Shown in pieces: positions 16,267 to 24,797 of a DNA stretch of 64,000 nucleotides. This DNA is from JAYVYM01 sp046593925 (GTDB lineage Bacteria; Actinomycetota; Actinomycetes; Mycobacteriales; SCTD01). Each line of letters begins with the position of its first letter. The first letter of the stretch is position 1. The DNA is taken from contig JBKJQN010000097.1 of the NCBI GenBank assembly GCA_046593925.1, positions 76,161-140,160 of the forward strand. Direction: 5' to 3'. The notes below the pieces were generated by a model. It did not search any database and had not been told where the DNA came from. It saw only the letters and a list, made by a program, of their open reading frames with translations. The position numbers were made by a program, and so were the translations under genes.

Positions 16267-16463
16267 CCCCTTCGCGACGTCACTTCCCCTGCGTCAGGTC
16301 ACCGAGAAGGCCCCTAAAAGTGCACTCCCGAAGGGGAGGCGCCGGCCAGTGATGTCACCGTGGGCCGCAGCCCGGTGATCCAGGGTGGCCGGATGTCGCT
16401 GGGGCAGCGCGGCACTTGCCTGGGTCGCCGGCCGGTCGGCCGAGCCGGCCCAGGTGCCGGTGG

Positions 16464-17648
16464 CTAGAGGGCGACCTCGTCGCCGAGCAGCGCGTCGGCG
16501 AAGGCCTCCGGCTCGAACGGCGCCAGGTCGTCGGGCCCCTCCCCCAGGCCGATCAATTTGACGGGGATGCCGAGCTCGCGCTGCACCGCGACGACGATGC
16601 CGCCCTTGGCGGTGCCGTCCAGCTTGGTGAGCACGATCCCGGTGACGTCGACGGCCTCGGTGAACACCCGGGCCTGCACGACGCCGTTCTGGCCGGTGGT
16701 CGCGTCGAGCACCAGCAGGGTCTCGTCGACGGGGCCGTGCTTCTCCACGACCCGCTTGACCTTGCCGAGCTCGTCCATGAGGCCGGTCTTGGTGTGCAGC
16801 CGCCCCGCGGTGTCGATCAGTACGGCATCCACCCGCGCCTCGATCCCGCGCTTGACCGCGTCGAAGGCCACGCTCGCGGGGTCGCCGCCCTCGGGCCCGC
16901 GGACGGTCTCGGCGCCGACCCGGTCCCCCCAGGTCTGCAGCTGGTCGGCAGCCGCCGCGCGGAACGTGTCGGCCGCCCCGAGCACGACGCTGCGCCCGTC
17001 AGCGACCAGCACCCGGGCAAGCTTGCCGCAGGTGGTGGTCTTGCCGGTGCCGTTGACGCCGACGACGAGCACGACGGCGGGCCGGCCGTCCTCGTGCGGT
17101 GCGGTACGCAGCGTCCGGTCGCCGTCGCCGATCGCGCGAACGAGCTCCTCGCGCAGCAGCGGACGCATCTCACCGGTCGTACGTACGCCGTCCACGCGCA
17201 CCCGGGTGCGCAGCCGGCCCACCAGCTCGGTGGTGGCCGCGACGCCCATGTCGGCGGTGAGCAGGGTGTCCTCGACCTCCTCCCAGGTGTCCTCGTCGAG
17301 GACGTCCCGGGTGAGCAGCGCGAACAGCCCGCGCCCGAGGGTGTTCTGCGACCGCGACAGGCGCGTCCGCAGCCGCGCCAGGCGGCCCGCGGTCGGCTCC
17401 GGCACGTCGTAGCGGGGGATGACCGGGTCCACCGAGACGGTGTCGGGCGGCAACGCAACGGTGTCGATCGTGCGCGTGGCGGTGTCCCGGGGCACCTCGG
17501 CGTCGTCGCCCGTGCCGGGCCGGTAGTCCACCCCCGGCCTCGGGCGGGGCTGCGGGGCGCCCCGGCGGCCCTTCGCGGACATCAGGCCGACGACCGCGAC
17601 CAGGCTGACGAGGAGGATGCCGGCGAGCAGCAGGAGGAGTTCGAGCAC
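16464..17648 (-). CDS. ftsY: SRP receptor GTPase
   Basis: 394 residues. An N-terminal hydrophobic segment (residues ~2-22) and a short Pro/Arg/Asp linker precede the NG domain. The GTPase motifs are GVNGTGKTTTCGKLA, DTFRAAA, DTAGRLHTK, TKLDGTAKGG and GLGEGPDDL. FtsY docks Ffh-ribosome complexes at the membrane. The GTG start lies 40 bp from the divergent lipoprotein gene, and smc is upstream beyond it, the common actinobacterial order. Confidence 0.97.
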   Translation of the reverse strand: MLELLLLLAGILLVSLVAVVGLMSAKGRRGAPQPRPRPGVDYRPGTGDDAEVPRDTATRTIDTVALPPDTVSVDPVIPRYDVPEPTAGRLARLRTRLSRSQNTLGRGLFALLTRDVLDEDTWEEVEDTLLTADMGVAATTELVGRLRTRVRVDGVRTTGEMRPLLREELVRAIGDGDRTLRTAPHEDGRPAVVLVVGVNGTGKTTTCGKLARVLVADGRSVVLGAADTFRAAAADQLQTWGDRVGAETVRGPEGGDPASVAFDAVKRGIEARVDAVLIDTAGRLHTKTGLMDELGKVKRVVEKHGPVDETLLVLDATTGQNGVVQARVFTEAVDVTGIVLTKLDGTAKGGIVVAVQRELGIPVKLIGLGEGPDDLAPFEPEAFADALLGDEVAL

Positions 17649-17688
17649 GCCACAGGTCTACCTCAGCCGCGCGTGTTGGACTGGCCAG

Positions 17689-18477
17689 GTGCGCCGCGTC
17701 GTCGTCTGCCTCGCCGCCGCCCTCGCGCTCGCTGCCTGCGGGCGGCAGACCCCCGCCGCCGCGCCCGGTCCGACGGTGACCCTCGAGCAGTCGAGGGACA
17801 ACGAGAACCGTCACCTGCTGCAGGTCGTCGTCACGGCGGGTACGGCGCCGGTCATGGTGCGCGGGCTGCAGCTGCGCGGCGGCGGGTTCGTGCAGGTGCC
17901 GCCCACCCCGCGCGACGACGTCGTCGAGGCCGGCACCCGGACGGCCTTCCCGATCCCGTACGGCGAAGCGCTGTGCGAGGGCCGCCCCGCCCCGGTCGTG
18001 ATGCTCGTCGACACCCCCGCCGGGCGGCTCGAGGTGGAGGTCGCCGACGACACGCTGCTGCCGAGGTTGCGCGCCCGCGAGTGCGCTCTGGGCACGTTGC
18101 AGCGCACCGCCTCCTTCGCGCTGGAGGGACTGCAGCGGTCCGGGCAGCAGGTCACCGGCGCCCTGCTGGTGCGGCGTACCGCGGGCGCCTCGACGGTGAC
18201 CGTGAGCTCGGCCGAAGGCTCGGTCATCTTCACGCTGCGCCCCGGAGCGCTGCCGGCGATCCTGACGTCCACGCAGGTGGTCATTCCCGTCACCCTGTCG
18301 GCAGCGCGCTGCGACGCGCATGCGCTGACCGAGAGCAAGCGCACCTACAGCTTCCCGGTGTACGCCTCGCTCGACGGCGGCAAGCCGCTGTACCTGCTCG
18401 TCACGCCAGACGAAGCCGGTATCGCCCTGCTCGGCGGCCTGCTACGTGAGCAGTGCGGCGCGCTGTCCGGTGGCTGA
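17689..18477 (+). CDS. Secreted lipoprotein of unknown function
   Basis: 262 residues from the GTG at 17689. RRVVVCLAAALALAAC is a clear lipoprotein signal peptide with its lipobox Cys at residue ~17. The mature part looks beta-rich, has a few Cys (ALCEG, RECAL, ARCDA, EQCGA) and no family I recognise. It is wedged between ftsY and smc on the opposite strand and is convergent with smc, with stops 7 bp apart. An upstream open extension antisense to ftsY is rejected. Confidence 0.78.
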   Translation: MRRVVVCLAAALALAACGRQTPAAAPGPTVTLEQSRDNENRHLLQVVVTAGTAPVMVRGLQLRGGGFVQVPPTPRDDVVEAGTRTAFPIPYGEALCEGRPAPVVMLVDTPAGRLEVEVADDTLLPRLRARECALGTLQRTASFALEGLQRSGQQVTGALLVRRTAGASTVTVSSAEGSVIFTLRPGALPAILTSTQVVIPVTLSAARCDAHALTESKRTYSFPVYASLDGGKPLYLLVTPDEAGIALLGGLLREQCGALSGG

Positions 18478-18484
18478 CGGGCCG

Positions 18485-21400
18485 CTACGCCGGCTCGCGT
18501 AGCCGCTGGCTGACCACGGCGGAGACACCGTCGCCTCGCATCGTCACTCCGTACAACGCGTCGGCGATCTCCATCGTCCGCTTCTGGTGGGTGACGACGA
18601 TCAGCTGGCTGCTCTCGCGCAGCCCGGTCAGCAACTCGAGCAGCCGGCCGAGGTTGCGGTCGTCGAGAGCCGCCTCGACCTCGTCCAGCACGTAGAAGGG
18701 CGACGGCCGGGCCCGGAAGATGGCCACCAGCAGCGCGATCGCGGTCAGCGAGCGCTCGCCACCGGACAGCAGCGACAGACGTGAGACCTTCTTGCCGGCC
18801 GGCCGGGCCAGCACCTCGATGCCGGTGGCGAGCATGTCGTCCGGCTCGGTCAGCACCAGTCGGCCCTCGCCGCCGGGGAACAGCGCCGCGAAGACCTGTA
18901 CGAACTCGCGGGCAGTGTCCTCGAACGCCGCCGCGAAGACGTCGTGGATACGGTCGTCGACCTGCTTGACGACGGTCAGCAGGTCCCTGCGGGTGTCCCG
19001 CAGGTCCTCCAGCTGGGTGCTGAGGAAGGCCGCGCGTTCCTCCAGGGAGGCGTACTCCTCGAGGGCGAGCGCGTTGACCCGCCCCAGCTGGGCGAGCGCA
19101 CGCTCCGCCGTCGCTGCCCGGCGCTCCTGCACCGCCCGGTCGTACGGCGCGGGCTCGCCTTCCGTGGGCACCGGCACCGACGGGCCGTACTCGGCCAGCA
19201 GGCGGTCCAGTGGCACCGCCCACTCCTGTTCGGCGCGCTGCTCGAGCGTCTCGATGCGCAGGCGCTGCTCGGTGCGCGCAACCTCGTCGCGGTGCACCAC
19301 GTCGGTGAGCTGGTCGAGGTCGGCGGCCGACTGCCGCGAACGGAGTCGCAGCGCGGCCAGCTCCGCGTCGGTGGACGCCCTGGCGGTGGCCGCCTCGTCG
19401 CGCTCGGTCGCTGCCAGGACCATCGACTGCTCGACGGCCGCAAGGGCGAGCTGTGCTGCTTCGACGACGCCGTTGGCCACGGCTGCACCACGCCCTCGCC
19501 GGGCTGTGACGTCGAGGAGCTGCTCGCGCGCCGCGCGTTCGGCCCGGGCGGCCCGTTCGAGCGACTCCGCGCGGCCGCTCAGCCCCCGGGCGCGCTCCTC
19601 ACCGGTGCGTACGGCGAGCCGGGCCTCGACCTCGGCGGCGCGCGCGGCGCTCGCGTCGGCGGCCAGCCGGTCCCGTACCTGCGTCGGCGGGTCGGCCCCG
19701 ACCCGGTCACGGTCGAGCGGGTCCCCGCCGACCGAGTCCCCGTCGAGCGAGTCCCTTCCGACCGGGGCCGCCTCGGCCGCCGCGAGCCGTTCCTCGAGCT
19801 CGGCCAGCCCGCCCAGGTCACGGTCGCGGGCCTGTTCGGCGGCCACCCGGGCCTGCTGCAGCCGGCCGGCCTCGGCCTGTCCGGCGCGGCCCTGCGAGGC
19901 CAGCAGGCCGAGCTGCTCGGCCAGCGCGGCCATCCGGGCGTCGCTGCTGTTGAGCTCGGTGAGCGCTGCGTCGACCTCGCTGCACGCAGCCGCGACGGTC
20001 GCCCTGACGCCCGCGACCTCGAAGCCGAGGCGCTCCTGCCGGCGCTGCGCCTCGTCCTGGCGGCCGGCGGCCTCGTCGAGGGCCGCCTGGGTCTCGAGCA
20101 GCGACGGCGCGCCGGCCGATCCGCCCGCAGCCCAGTCGGCGCCCAGCAGGTCGCCATCCGCCGTGACTGCCCGCAGCCCGCTCTCGGCGAGCTGCTGGGC
20201 CTGCCCGAGGTTTGGTACGACCGCGACGCGGCGCAGCAGCCGCGCGAGCGTCGGTCGGAGCGCCGCGGGAGCCTCCACGAGGTCGAGGGCCCAGCAGGCG
20301 CCCTCCGGCAGGCTCGGCAGGAGTTCGTCGGGGTCGTCCGCAGCACCGCCGATCAGCAGCCCGGCCCGGCCCGCGTCGTCGCGGCGCAACCGACCGAGGG
20401 CCTCGGCGGCGGTGGCGGGGGAGTCGACTGCCACAGCGTCGGCGACGGCGCCGAGCGCGGCGGCGATGGCGGCCTCGGCGCCCGGCTGGACGCGAAGCAA
20501 CGCCGCGACGGTCCCGAGCACACCCTCGAGCCCACCCGCCAGCAGCGCGCCGCAGCCGTCCTTGCGCGCCAGCGACATGCCCAGCGCGTCCCGGCGCGCC
20601 GCCCAGGTGGAGCGATCGCGCTCGGCGTCGCGCTCATCGGCCTGCAGGGCGAGCAGTGCGCCCTGCGCCCGGTCGAGCGCCGTGGCAGCTGCCTCGTGCC
20701 GGGCATCGAGGCCGACCTCACCCTCGTCGAGGCCACCGGCCTGCTCCCGGAGCGCCGCCAGCTCCGCGTGCGCCCGCGCGGCGCGGCTGGTCGCCTCTCC
20801 CAACGCAGCGGCCAGCCGGCCAAGCTCGGCCTTCACCGCGGCGGACCGCGAGCGCAGCGCCCCGACCTGCCCACGCAGCCGGGCCAGGCCCTCGCGCCGG
20901 TCCGCGACGGCCCGGACGGCGGCGACCAGGGCGCGCTCCTGCGACGCGAGCGACGCCTCGACTTCGGTACGCCGGGCGACCGCGTCGCAGAGCAGCTCGG
21001 CGTCAGCGACGAGCCGGCGGCCGAGCTCGGCCTCCTGCTCACGGGCCACGACGGCCTCGCGGTCCAGCGCCTCCGGGTCCCGGCCCGGCCGGCCCGGCTC
21101 CGGCGGCGCCGCGGTCAGGTGCCGACGGCGCTCCGCGGCGAGCGTGGCCGTACCCCGCAACCGCTCCTGCTGCGCCGACAGGCGGTACCAGGTGTCCTGC
21201 GCGCCCGCGTGCCGCGGGGCCGCGACGGCGAGGGCGGCGTCGAGCTCGCTCTCCCGGGCCTGCAGCTGGGCGAGCGCGACCTCGGCGGTGGCCCGACGCT
21301 CACGCAGCGCGGTCTCGTCGCGGACCTCCGCCTCGAGCGCGCTGCGCGAGGTCACCAGGTCGTCGGCGAGCAGCCGCAGGCGGGCGTCGCGATGGTCGGC

Positions 21401-22057
21401 CTGCACCTGCTGGGCCCGCCGGGCCACCTCCGCCTGGCGACCCAGTGGCTTGAGCTGGCGGCGTAGCTCGACGGTCAGGTCGGTGAGCCGGGTCAGGTTG
21501 GCCTGCATCGCGTCCAGCTTGCGCAGGGCCTTTTCCTTGCGCTTCTTGTGCTTCAGGACCCCGGCGGCCTCCTCGATGAACGCCCGGCGCTCCTCCGGCC
21601 GCGCCGACAGCACAGCATCGAGCTGGCCCTGCCCGACCACGACGTGCAGCTCGCGGCCGATCCCGCTGTCGCTCATCAGCTCCTGGACGTCGACGAGTCG
21701 GCAGCGGTCGCCGTTGATGGCGTACTCCGACTCCCCCGAACGAAACATCAGCCGCCGGACGGACACCTCGGTGTACTCGATGGGCAGCGCCCCGTCGGCG
21801 TTGTCGATCGTCAACGTCACCTCGGCCCGCCCGAGCGGCGGCTTGCCGGGCGAACCCGCAAAGATGACGTCCTCCATCTTCCCACCGCGCAGCGCCTTCG
21901 CGCCCTGCTCCCCGAGCACCCACGCCATCGCGTCGACGACGTTGCTCTTGCCCGTGGCGTTGGGCCCGACGACGCAGGTGATGCCGGGCTCGAAGCGCAG
22001 CGTGGTCGGCGCCGCGAAGGACTTGAAGCCCTTCATCGTGAGGCTCTTGAGGTGCAC
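18485..22057 (-). CDS. smc: Chromosome segregation SMC ATPase
   Basis: 1190 residues, full length for SMC. The N-terminal ATPase half has GPNATGKSN (most SMCs have GPNGSGKSN), followed by long Ala/Arg/Glu-rich coiled coils and a hinge at ~residues 500-650. The C-terminal half has the LSGGERSLTAIALL signature and Walker B in YVLDEVEAALDD. SMC dimers with ScpA/ScpB compact and separate chromosomes. The GTG begins HLKSLTMKGFKSF. Large antisense frames over this gene are composition shadows. Confidence 0.97.
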   Translation of the reverse strand: MHLKSLTMKGFKSFAAPTTLRFEPGITCVVGPNATGKSNVVDAMAWVLGEQGAKALRGGKMEDVIFAGSPGKPPLGRAEVTLTIDNADGALPIEYTEVSVRRLMFRSGESEYAINGDRCRLVDVQELMSDSGIGRELHVVVGQGQLDAVLSARPEERRAFIEEAAGVLKHKKRKEKALRKLDAMQANLTRLTDLTVELRRQLKPLGRQAEVARRAQQVQADHRDARLRLLADDLVTSRSALEAEVRDETALRERRATAEVALAQLQARESELDAALAVAAPRHAGAQDTWYRLSAQQERLRGTATLAAERRRHLTAAPPEPGRPGRDPEALDREAVVAREQEAELGRRLVADAELLCDAVARRTEVEASLASQERALVAAVRAVADRREGLARLRGQVGALRSRSAAVKAELGRLAAALGEATSRAARAHAELAALREQAGGLDEGEVGLDARHEAAATALDRAQGALLALQADERDAERDRSTWAARRDALGMSLARKDGCGALLAGGLEGVLGTVAALLRVQPGAEAAIAAALGAVADAVAVDSPATAAEALGRLRRDDAGRAGLLIGGAADDPDELLPSLPEGACWALDLVEAPAALRPTLARLLRRVAVVPNLGQAQQLAESGLRAVTADGDLLGADWAAGGSAGAPSLLETQAALDEAAGRQDEAQRRQERLGFEVAGVRATVAAACSEVDAALTELNSSDARMAALAEQLGLLASQGRAGQAEAGRLQQARVAAEQARDRDLGGLAELEERLAAAEAAPVGRDSLDGDSVGGDPLDRDRVGADPPTQVRDRLAADASAARAAEVEARLAVRTGEERARGLSGRAESLERAARAERAAREQLLDVTARRGRGAAVANGVVEAAQLALAAVEQSMVLAATERDEAATARASTDAELAALRLRSRQSAADLDQLTDVVHRDEVARTEQRLRIETLEQRAEQEWAVPLDRLLAEYGPSVPVPTEGEPAPYDRAVQERRAATAERALAQLGRVNALALEEYASLEERAAFLSTQLEDLRDTRRDLLTVVKQVDDRIHDVFAAAFEDTAREFVQVFAALFPGGEGRLVLTEPDDMLATGIEVLARPAGKKVSRLSLLSGGERSLTAIALLVAIFRARPSPFYVLDEVEAALDDRNLGRLLELLTGLRESSQLIVVTHQKRTMEIADALYGVTMRGDGVSAVVSQRLREPA

Positions 22058-22066
22058 GGGCGCAGG

Positions 22067-22252
22067 CTAGCGGCGCGGGGCGGCCTGTTCACGGACCTTC
22101 GCGACGCGCCGCGCCAGCACCGTGCGGCGTACGTCGCGCCGCTGGGTGCCGCTCACCGGCAGCGCGACCATCGCCAGGACCAGCGCGCTACGGCCCTCAG
22201 ACCGCCATGCCTGCCTGCGCGCGACCCGCAGGGCGACTGCCCGGGAGCTCAC
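22067..22252 (-). pseudogene. Possible remnant of an ABC-permease N-terminus
   Basis: A 61-codon frame just upstream of smc reads ALRVARRQAWRSEGRSALVLAMVALPV and then a basic, Arg-rich tail. The first half resembles the start of FtsX-like permeases (a basic segment, GRSALV, then a membrane helix). No rest of such a protein follows. It may be a decayed fragment, a small membrane protein or chance. No good ribosome-binding site is seen. Confidence 0.3.
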
Positions 22253-22283
22253 GCGAGCGCCCGGGCCCCACCGGACATGACGA

Positions 22284-22309
22284 AGGGCGCCCCGGTCGGG
22301 GGACGCCCT
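22284..22309 (-). terminator. Hairpin downstream of the small coiled-coil gene
   Basis: On the minus strand GGGCG-T-CCCC, a 5-base loop and GGGG-CGCCC form a 9-bp GC stem with one bulged T. It starts 18 bases after the stop of the 68-residue gene and is followed by TTCGTC, a weak T-rich tract. It is a plausible intrinsic terminator separating that gene from smc. Confidence 0.55.
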
Positions 22310-22327
22310 CGTAGTTCGGGAAAAGGA

Positions 22328-22534
22328 TCAGGTCAGCGCAGGTTCGCTGCCCTGCAGGTTGAGCGTACGCAGATCGTCCTCGACCGTCAGCGACGCGGCG
22401 AGCGCGTCGCTGGTCGCGTGGGCGAGCTCCAGCTCGGTCTCCAGCACCGCGATGCGTGCCCGCAGCCGGCGGACCTCCGCGGCGAGCCGGAGGTCGCTGC
22501 CTACACCGGTGTAACCGAACAGGGCCTTGGCCAT
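22328..22534 (-). CDS. Small coiled-coil conserved hypothetical protein
   Basis: 68 residues: MAKALFGYTG, then a heptad-like helix (AAEVRRLRARIAVLETELELA) and an acidic tail. The ATG has GGAGG six bases upstream. Similar ~70-residue proteins beginning MAKALLG are, as I recall, widespread in actinomycetes, but the function is unknown. It stands alone between acyP and smc with its own hairpin downstream, so it is probably an independent transcript. Confidence 0.8.
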   Translation of the reverse strand: MAKALFGYTGVGSDLRLAAEVRRLRARIAVLETELELAHATSDALAASLTVEDDLRTLNLQGSEPALT

Positions 22535-22667
22535 GGCTGTCCTCCGCGTCGAGGGGGTGGTCCGGCAGCGAGCTCGTGGCCACCGCTACCAATGCCTCAG
22601 GATGGCACGCTGAGCCCCCCCTAGTCAAGGTCGCCGTCACCGCGCCGTGACCTTGCGTAGGCCCCCG

Positions 22668-22949
22668 TCAGCGCTCAAGGAAGCCCGTCAGACCACCCCT
22701 GGACTCGCCCCACCAGCTCCCCACCCGGGTCACCCGGCCGGGGGCACCGGGGCCGGTCAGCAGCGCAGCCAGCCGGGCGCAGGCATCCCGGCCCCCCTCC
22801 GCGACGACCTCCACGCGCCCATCAGCGAGATTGGTCGCCGAACCCACCAGTCCCAGCTCGAGGGCCCGGGCGCGGGTCCACCAGCGAAAGCCGACGCCCT
22901 GGACGTCCCCACCGACGCGGAGGGTGAGCCGTACCGGCTCGGGGGTCAA
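22668..22949 (-). CDS. acyP: Acylphosphatase
   Basis: 93 residues from a TTG that overlaps the mutM stop (TTGA). The catalytic core is complete: GDVQGVGFRWW holds the phosphate-binding Arg and SATNLADGRVEV holds the catalytic Asn. The enzyme hydrolyses acyl phosphates such as acetyl phosphate. The codon at the family N-terminus (PVRLTLRV) is GTA, so the TTG five codons earlier is the best start. A long upstream frame inside mutM is rejected. Confidence 0.9.
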   Translation of the reverse strand: MTPEPVRLTLRVGGDVQGVGFRWWTRARALELGLVGSATNLADGRVEVVAEGGRDACARLAALLTGPGAPGRVTRVGSWWGESRGGLTGFLER

Positions 22950-23797
22950 CGAGGCAGCCGCGGCCGCGGTTGGCAGCGGGGGCAGCTGAACGACGAGCGG
23001 TTCATGAAGACCTCCCGCCGGATCGCGGTGCCGCAGCGCTCGCACGGCTCACCTCGGCGCCCGTAGGCGTTCAGCGACCGCTCGTACAGCCCGCTGACGC
23101 CCTCGGTCGAGACGTACAGCGCGTCGAAACTCGTCCCGCCCTGCTGCAAGGACTCGCCGAGCACCGCGCGGGCGTGTCCGAGCAGCTCGCGGGCCTGCGG
23201 CCGGGTCAGCCGCTCCGTCGGGCGGCCGCCGTGCAGCCGGGCCCGCCAGAGCGACTCGTCGGCGTAGATGTTGCCGATCCCTGACACCAGGGTCTGGTCG
23301 AGCAGCGCCCGTTTGACGCCGGTACGCCTCGCCCGGAGCCGGTTTACGAACTCCTCGTCGTCGAACAGCGGGTCCAGCGGGTCGCGCGCGATGTGCGCGA
23401 CGGTCGACGGCAGGACGGCTCCGCCCGCCACCACGGCCAGACCGCCGAACGTCCGCTGGTCGACGAAGCGCAGCTCATGGCCGGCGTCGGTGAAGGCGAA
23501 CCTCACCCGCAGGTGCACCTCGGTGGGCTCCTCGAGGGGCTTGACGAGCAGCTGGCCGCTCATCCCCAGGTGCCCGGTCAGCGCGTCGCCGGAGTCCAGC
23601 GGCAGCCACAGGTACTTGCCTCGCCGCAACGCCCCGGTGACGGTCCGGCCCGCCAGCAGCGCCGCGAAGTCCGCCGCCCCCGCCAGGTGCCGGCGCACAG
23701 CCCGCGGGTGGGCCACCTCGACACCGGCGATCGTCCGCCCGACGACGCCGCGGGCAAGGCCGCGCCGGACCACCTCGACCTCAGGCAGCTCCGGCAC
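22946..23797 (-). CDS. mutM: Formamidopyrimidine-DNA glycosylase
   Basis: 283 residues. The N-terminus PELPEVEVVRRGL supplies the catalytic Pro and Glu; the C-terminal zinc finger is C-x2-C (CERC) and C-x2-C (CPRC). GIGNIYADE is the helix-two-turn-helix. The enzyme removes 8-oxoguanine and FaPy lesions and nicks the strand. The GTG overlaps the rnc stop by one base (TAGTG), part of the usual rnc-mutM pair. Confidence 0.96.
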   Translation of the reverse strand: MPELPEVEVVRRGLARGVVGRTIAGVEVAHPRAVRRHLAGAADFAALLAGRTVTGALRRGKYLWLPLDSGDALTGHLGMSGQLLVKPLEEPTEVHLRVRFAFTDAGHELRFVDQRTFGGLAVVAGGAVLPSTVAHIARDPLDPLFDDEEFVNRLRARRTGVKRALLDQTLVSGIGNIYADESLWRARLHGGRPTERLTRPQARELLGHARAVLGESLQQGGTSFDALYVSTEGVSGLYERSLNAYGRRGEPCERCGTAIRREVFMNRSSFSCPRCQPRPRLPR

Positions 23798-24489
23798 TAG
23801 CGGCTGGGCCCGAGCGCCATCGCCGCGAGCCGGGCCGCGATCTGCTCGGCCTCCTTCTTGCTGCCGCCCTCACCCTCGCCGAGCAGCCGGCCCCCCACCA
23901 GAGCGCGCGCGGTGAAGCGCTTGGCGTGGTCGGGCCCGGTCTCGGCCAGGGCGTACTCCGGGACGCCGTGGCCGCCGGCAGCGGTGAGCTCCTGCAGCGC
24001 GGTCTTCCAGTCGGTGGCCGAGTCGTCCTTCGCCACGGCGGCCATCAGCGGGCCGAACAGCCGGTGCACCACCCCGGCCGCGCCGGGCAGCCCGCGCTCC
24101 AGGTAGACCGCGCCGAGCACCGCCTCCATCGTGTCGGCCAGCAGCGAGTTCTTATCGCGCCCGCCAGTGGCCTGCTCGCCCTTGCCGAGGCGCAGCCACG
24201 CGCCCAGGCCGAGTGTGCGGGCGACGCCGGCCAGCGCCCGGGTGTTGACGATGCCGGCGCGCAGCTTGGCCAGCTGGCCCTCCGCCAGGTCGGGGTGCGT
24301 GCTGTAGAGGGCGTCGGTGACGACCAGCCCGAGCACCGCGTCGCCGAGGAACTCCAGCCGCTCATTGGTCGGCAGCCCGCCGTTCTCGTACGCGAACGAG
24401 CGGTGCGTCAGGGCCTGCTCGAGCAGACCGGGCGACAAGCCGGTGCCCAGCGCCGCCTCCAGCCGGGTGTACGCGGTGCGCGGACTCAC
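23797..24489 (-). CDS. rnc: Ribonuclease III
   Basis: 230 residues. NERLEFLGDAVLG is the RNase III signature and DTMEAVLGAVYLE holds the second acidic pair. A double-stranded-RNA-binding domain (DWKTALQELTAA...GGSKKEAEQIAA) ends the protein. It processes rRNA precursors and structured mRNAs. The start is a GTG, preceded by the 14-bp repeats that follow acpP. Confidence 0.96.
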   Translation of the reverse strand: MSPRTAYTRLEAALGTGLSPGLLEQALTHRSFAYENGGLPTNERLEFLGDAVLGLVVTDALYSTHPDLAEGQLAKLRAGIVNTRALAGVARTLGLGAWLRLGKGEQATGGRDKNSLLADTMEAVLGAVYLERGLPGAAGVVHRLFGPLMAAVAKDDSATDWKTALQELTAAGGHGVPEYALAETGPDHAKRFTARALVGGRLLGEGEGGSKKEAEQIAARLAAMALGPSR

Positions 24490-24496
24490 CGCAGGC

Positions 24497-24538
24497 CGCT
24501 CACAGTCGGGCGCTCACAGTCGGGCGCTCACAGTCGAC
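24497..24538. repeat. Three 14-bp tandem repeats at the acpP-rnc junction
   Basis: The unit CGCTCACAGTCGGG occurs at 24497-24510 and 24511-24524, and a third copy with two changes at 24525-24538. The third contains the acpP stop codon and last codons. The array fills the acpP-rnc spacer just before the rnc start and could change spacing or the strength of rnc translation. Confidence 0.8.
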
Positions 24539-24797
24539 TGACCGCGAGGTCGACGGCCTCGCCCACGGTGGTGAGGCCGTCCAGTTCCTCGTCCTCGATG
24601 TGGAAGCCGGCGGGCACCTGCGGGGCGAGCGCCTCCTCGACGATCTCGACGATCTCCACCAGGGCGAGGGAGTCGGCCCGGAGGTCCTCGACGAACCGGG
24701 TCGCGCGCGTCACCGTCGCGGGGTCGAGCTCGAGCACCGTCGCGCAGGCCTGCTGCACGAGCGCCAGCACGTCCTCGCCGGTCAGGGATGCAGTCAC
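24528..24797 (-). CDS. acpP: Acyl carrier protein
   Basis: 89 residues, acidic, four-helix type. The phosphopantetheine attachment motif is ADSLALVEIV with the modified Ser. The GTG overlaps the plsX stop (GTGA). It carries acyl intermediates of fatty-acid synthesis, or serves PlsX directly as its neighbourhood suggests. Other ACPs may exist elsewhere, so its exact pathway is inferred. Confidence 0.92.
   Translation of the reverse strand: MTASLTGEDVLALVQQACATVLELDPATVTRATRFVEDLRADSLALVEIVEIVEEALAPQVPAGFHIEDEELDGLTTVGEAVDLAVSRL

Noticed and set aside
18720..22070. Continuous long frame of over 1100 codons opposite smc
   Set aside because: It is Ser/Arg/Ala-rich, matches no family and is antisense to a full SMC with all ATPase motifs; it comes from high-GC codon bias.
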